DNA of 64,000 nucleotides, from assembly GCF_015477605.1 (NCBI RefSeq), contig NZ_JADLQX010000035.1, positions 1 to 64,000 of the forward strand. The letters are read 5' to 3'. The DNA is from Nocardia amamiensis (GTDB lineage: Bacteria > Actinomycetota > Actinomycetes > Mycobacteriales > Mycobacteriaceae). The notes beneath the pieces were generated by a model. That model was not told where the DNA came from and made no database searches. It was given only the letters and a program-made list of their open reading frames with translations. Shown here one piece after another: positions 60,855 through 64,000 of the stretch; position 1 is the first letter of the stretch; each line of letters begins with the position of its first letter. The position numbers and the translations under genes are program-made.

Positions 60855-61526
60855 GTGACAGCGCCACTGGCCGGAGTGCTCTGGGACATGGACGGCACGC
60901 TGCTCGATTCGGAAAAACTCTGGGACATCGCCGTGCGCGAACTGGCGCGCGAGCACGGCCACGAGATGACCGACGCGATCCGGCACGCGCTGATCGGCGC
61001 GTCCGGCCCGAACGCGCTGCGGATCATGTTCACCGGTCTGGGCATCGAACCCACCCCGTCGTCGTTGCGGGCGGCGGGGGAGTTCCTGGAGCGGCGGGTG
61101 ACGGAGTTGATGACCGGCCCCATCCCGTGGCGGCCGGGGGCGAAGGACGCGCTGGCCATGGTCCGGGAGGCCGGTCTGCCGAGCGCGCTGGTCACCAATA
61201 CCAAGCGGTCGCTCACGGAATTCGGGCTCGACACCCTCGGCCGCGACTTCTTCGATGTCTCGGTGTGCGGCGACGAGGTGGCGCACGGCAAGCCGGAGCC
61301 GCATGTCTACCTGCGCGCCGCCGAGCTGCTCGGCCTGGATCCGAGCCACTGTGTGGCGGTGGAGGATTCGGGTACCGGTGCGCGCGCTGCACAAGCCGCC
61401 GGCTGCGCGCTGATCGTGGTTCCGTGCGAGATTCCGGTGCCGTCGGCGCGAGGGAGGGTATTCCGCGACTCGCTGGTCGGGCTGACGGTCGGCGACCTCG
61501 AAAGCGCGCTGCGCGTGCGCGTTTGA
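60855..61526 (+). CDS. HAD-IA family hydrolase (phosphatase/beta-phosphoglucomutase-like)
   Basis: The 223-residue protein has the four HAD motifs: WDMDGTLLDSEK (motif I, about 9-20), SALVTNTKRS (motif II, about 110-119), GKPEPHVYLRA (motif III, about 144-154) and VEDSGTGARAAQAAGC (motif IV, about 168-183). The cap between motifs I and II is helical. It most likely hydrolyses a phosphate ester of a sugar or nucleotide. GTG 60855 follows GAGGAGA and lies 19 bases after the kinase stop. Confidence 0.88.
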   Translation: MTAPLAGVLWDMDGTLLDSEKLWDIAVRELAREHGHEMTDAIRHALIGASGPNALRIMFTGLGIEPTPSSLRAAGEFLERRVTELMTGPIPWRPGAKDALAMVREAGLPSALVTNTKRSLTEFGLDTLGRDFFDVSVCGDEVAHGKPEPHVYLRAAELLGLDPSHCVAVEDSGTGARAAQAAGCALIVVPCEIPVPSARGRVFRDSLVGLTVGDLESALRVRV

Positions 61527-61685
61527 ATCACAGCCGCAGCGGCCACGAGCAACCGGGCCGATCTCGATTCACCGAGAGTTACTGTGCCGCAACGCGAGTG
61601 CGCGCAGATCATACGTGTGACCGTGATCACCGGCAATCTCGCCGAATCTCGGGCGTGTCGGCGGGCGCTGCACCAAAATGACGCC

Positions 61686-62549
61686 ATGGCAGCGTTGGGC
61701 GTACTCGACGAGATCGTAGATACCGCACGGTTTCCTCTGGCGGATCCGGACGGTCCCGGTCTGCGTGACGTGGTGCGTCGAGCTCGCGCGGACCTGGCCG
61801 ACAGCGGATGCACCGTGTTGCGCGGTTTCATCCGGCCGGAGCTGACCGACACTCTGCGGGCGCAGGGGGAGCAGATGGCCCCGCACGCGTACTACGAGGT
61901 GGAACGGGTCAACGCGTACAATATTCCGCTGGATGCCGAGCTGCCGCAGAACCATCCGGGCCGGATCGTGCTGGAGCGCGGCAATGCCTTCGTGCCGCGC
62001 GACCGCATCCCCGCCGACGCGCTGATCCACCGGCTCTACACCGACGAGCTGTTCCAGCGATTCGTCGCCGACTGCTTCGGCCTGCCCGAGCTGCACGAGT
62101 TCGCCGATCCCCTGGCGGGACTGTGCCTCAACGTCGTCGCGCCGGGCATGTCGCATCCCTGGCATTTCGACACCAACGAATTCACCGTCTCCATGCTGAC
62201 CCAGCCGGCCGAGAGCGGTGGCGTCTTCGAATACTGCCCCAACATCCGCACGCCCGAGGCGGAAAACCTCGATGACGTGCGGGCGGTGCTGACCGGCTCC
62301 GGTGAGCGTTTCGTCCAGGGGCTCGAACTGCGCCCGGGCGACTTGCAATTGTTCCGCGGGCGCTTCTCGTTACACCGCGTCTCACCCGTCAGCGGTGCGC
62401 GCCAGCGCCATTCGGCCATCTTCGCCTACACCGATCGCCCTGGAATGGTCGGCACGGTGGAGCGTACTCGGCAGCTATTCGGCCGCGTGTTACCCGACCA
62501 CCTAGCCGCCGCGGCCGACGCTGTCCGGGGCGATCGACTGCTCGACTGA
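61686..62549 (+). CDS. Fe(II)/2-oxoglutarate oxygenase of the BesD/HalD fold family
   Basis: The 287-residue protein belongs to the BesD/HalD-like cupin-type oxygenases. The metal triad is seen as His160-x-Asp162 in HPWHFDTNEFTVSM and His230 in FSLHRVSPV, with Arg241 in RQRHSAIFAY for 2-oxoglutarate. In halogenases of this family the Asp is lost to make room for chloride, so the retained Asp162 indicates a hydroxylase. ATG 61686 was chosen because homology begins at MAALGVLDEIVDTARFPL. It heads an apparent operon with a methyltransferase (44 bases on) and a carnitine acyltransferase. The substrate is likely an amino acid; this is inference. Confidence 0.75.
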   Translation: MAALGVLDEIVDTARFPLADPDGPGLRDVVRRARADLADSGCTVLRGFIRPELTDTLRAQGEQMAPHAYYEVERVNAYNIPLDAELPQNHPGRIVLERGNAFVPRDRIPADALIHRLYTDELFQRFVADCFGLPELHEFADPLAGLCLNVVAPGMSHPWHFDTNEFTVSMLTQPAESGGVFEYCPNIRTPEAENLDDVRAVLTGSGERFVQGLELRPGDLQLFRGRFSLHRVSPVSGARQRHSAIFAYTDRPGMVGTVERTRQLFGRVLPDHLAAAADAVRGDRLLD

Positions 62550-62593
62550 GCCGAACGGCTCGACTGACCGAGCTCGACCCGAGAGGACCGACA

Positions 62594-63430
62594 GTGCCAG
62601 TGCCGTTAGACACCACCGGGAAAGCGTCTTTCGACGACATCTATGACCGCCCCGATCCGCGCGCGTACTACGCGCGCATGTCCGATCTGGACTATCGCAT
62701 TCCGGAGCTGGCGAAGCCGGTCTTCCAACAGCAGATCCGGGAGTATCGCGCCTCCGCCAGGGTCACCACGCCGACGGTGCTCGACATCGGCTGCTCCTAC
62801 GGCGTGAACGCCGCGCTGCTGCGCTTAGACACGACCATGCAGGACTTGGCCGAGCATTACGCCGATGCCGAGTCCGACCGAGCCGGTCTGATTCGGCGCG
62901 ACCGCGACCGGGTGGCGGCCGGCACCGGACCGGCCGACGTCCGTTTCCTCGGCATGGACGCCGCCCGCCCCGCGCTCGAGTACGCGCACGAGGCCGGGCT
63001 GGTCCACGACGTGGTGCACGCCGACCTGGAATCCGGCGAGCCGACCGACGACCAGCGAGCGCTGCTGGCCACCGCCGACCTGGTGGTCTCCACCGGCTGT
63101 GTCGGATACGTCACCGAAAAGACGCTGACTCGCGTGGCCACCGCACACCCGCGCAGGCGGCCGTGGATGGCACACTTCGTGTTGCGCATGTTCGACTTCG
63201 CTCCGATCGCGGCGGAACTCGCCGCGCTCGGCTACCGGACCGAACAGGCGCCGGGGCTGTACGAGCAGCGCAGGTTCGCCTCCGAGGCCGAGCAGGCGCG
63301 AGTGCTGAACACCCTGTCCGCCAATGGGATCGACACCACCGGCCGGGAAGACCAGGGGTGGCTGTATGCCACGCTGTACGTGTCCAGGCCGCTGCCGAAA
63401 CATCACGCCGACACCGAGGATCCGCATTGA
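62594..63430 (+). CDS. class I SAM-dependent methyltransferase in the oxygenase operon
   Basis: The 278-residue protein has a Rossmann methyltransferase core with VLDIGCSYGVNAALLR (about 60-75) as motif I, FLGMDAARPALEYAHEAGLV (about 116-135) as motif II and DLVVSTGCVGYVTEKTL (about 155-171) as motif IV. The long linker between motif I and motif II (about 40 residues) is unusual. The start has a GAGAGG site. Its TGA overlaps the TTG start of the next gene, so these products are linked. The substrate is not identifiable. Confidence 0.78.
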   Translation: MPVPLDTTGKASFDDIYDRPDPRAYYARMSDLDYRIPELAKPVFQQQIREYRASARVTTPTVLDIGCSYGVNAALLRLDTTMQDLAEHYADAESDRAGLIRRDRDRVAAGTGPADVRFLGMDAARPALEYAHEAGLVHDVVHADLESGEPTDDQRALLATADLVVSTGCVGYVTEKTLTRVATAHPRRRPWMAHFVLRMFDFAPIAAELAALGYRTEQAPGLYEQRRFASEAEQARVLNTLSANGIDTTGREDQGWLYATLYVSRPLPKHHADTEDPH

Positions 63431-64000
63431 CCGAACGCACGTTCGCCGCCGAGGACCAGCTACCCAGGGTGCCCCTGCCGACGCTGGAGGACAGCTGCGG
63501 CCGGTTCCTGCAGTGGTGTGAGCCGCTGCTGACCGCCGACGAACTCGCCGCCACTCGCGCCGCGGTCGAGGACCTGCTGCGCGCCGACGGGCCGGGCCGC
63601 GTCCTGCACGCGGCGCTCGCTGAATACGACGCGACACCGGGGGTGGGCAGCTGGCTGGATCTGTTCTGGCCGTCGCGGTATCTGGGCCGGCGGGACCGGA
63701 TCGCGCTGAACGCGAACTTCTTCTTCCTGTTCCGGGACGACACGCCGCTGGCCGCCTCCACGGCCGCGACCCAGGTGGATCGTGCCGCAGGCATCATCTC
63801 CGCCGCGGTCGACTACAAGCTGGCCCTCGACCAAGAGGCCGTCCCGCCGGTGACCCAGCGCGGTCAGCAGCTGTCGATGTGGCAGAACAAGTACCTGTTC
63901 TCCGAGACCAGGATTCCCGGTGCCGAGCAGGACTCGGTGCGCGTCCCCTACAGCGACGAGTGGCCGGGCCCCTCGGACGCCCGGCACATCATGGTGTTCT
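63427..64000 (+). CDS. choline/carnitine O-acyltransferase, N-terminal part (runs off the window)
   Basis: The first 191 codons are open to the window end and match choline/carnitine O-acyltransferases. The start LPRVPLPTLEDSCGRFLQWC is the typical LPxLPVPxLxxT pattern, followed by PLLTADELAATRAAVEDLL, then the RIALNANFFFLF and QLSMWQNKYLFSETRIPG segments. The catalytic His region is beyond the window. TTG 63427 overlaps the previous stop by three bases (TTGA). Family members move acyl groups between CoA and carnitine or choline; bacterial members are uncommon and their acceptors little known. Confidence 0.85.
   Translation, partial: MTERTFAAEDQLPRVPLPTLEDSCGRFLQWCEPLLTADELAATRAAVEDLLRADGPGRVLHAALAEYDATPGVGSWLDLFWPSRYLGRRDRIALNANFFFLFRDDTPLAASTAATQVDRAAGIISAAVDYKLALDQEAVPPVTQRGQQLSMWQNKYLFSETRIPGAEQDSVRVPYSDEWPGPSDARHIMVF

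Noticed and set aside
61686..62549. Calling the oxygenase an amino-acid halogenase of the BesD/HalD type
   Set aside because: The metal-binding Asp162 is retained in His-x-Asp; halogenases of this family need a small residue there to bind chloride.

Overview
The window is high-GC actinobacterial DNA, most likely from Nocardia or a close mycolic-acid relative. Protein-level recognition supports this: a copper cassette laid out like the mycobacterial RicR regulon (LpqS-like, CysK2, MFS exporter, MmcO), neighbours that match the M. tuberculosis Rv0079/Rv0080 pair, an acyl-ACP desaturase of the DesA type, mycofactocin genes, F420-type oxidoreductases and a PknB-type kinase. GTG starts and 1-4 base start/stop overlaps are common. 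No rRNA, tRNA or CRISPR array was seen.

Region 1-15.7 kb is an accessory metal island with many scars. It opens with the 3' end of an IS701-like transposase. Then come an LpqS-like His-rich protein, CysK2 and an MFS transporter, a methyltransferase/DUF2218 pair, and the multicopper oxidase MmcO with a perfect TACCC-N5-GGGTA operator. A decayed second copy of the cysK2-MFS cassette follows, then YcnI with a strong terminator. After a MarR and a large LuxR ATPase regulator, a second metal-type module (HXXEE membrane protein, secreted His-rich protein, YtkA-like lipoprotein) diverges from a long inverted repeat. An SDR gene with an internal deletion, an AhpD-like protein and a secreted hydrolase close the island.

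Region 16.7-21.6 kb is a redox cluster (FAD monooxygenase, unknown protein, quinone-reductase-like MDR, F420/LLM oxidoreductase). Operators of the form GACAACAAnCGTTGAC lie in front of both the operon and the TetR gene at its far end. Region 21.6-27.7 kb holds a frameshifted remnant, an orphan primase-polymerase, FolE, two membrane proteins divergent from a six-cysteine HTH regulator, a DUF2293 protein and a lactonase-like MBL enzyme.

Region 27.8-41.9 kb holds a hypoxia-type pair with a DosR-like box, a desaturase, a complete stressosome operon (rsbR-rsbS-rsbT plus two PP2C phosphatases), a partial mycofactocin locus (mftR divergent from mftE-mftD), a MarR, class I fumarase and a secreted M15 peptidase.

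Region 41.9-50.6 kb is an operon of an XRE/TPR regulator and three Wadjet-type SMC defence genes (jetA, jetB, jetC), with no jetD on either side. Region 50.8-64 kb holds a catalytically dead resolvase-fold protein, a fused adenylation/carrier/membrane-acyltransferase protein, PAC2, MetH with a 43-bp tandem repeat before it and a remnant of its own 3' end after it, a Ser/Thr kinase and a HAD phosphatase. It ends in a tight operon of a BesD/HalD-fold Fe/2-oxoglutarate oxygenase, a methyltransferase and a choline/carnitine acyltransferase that runs off the window.
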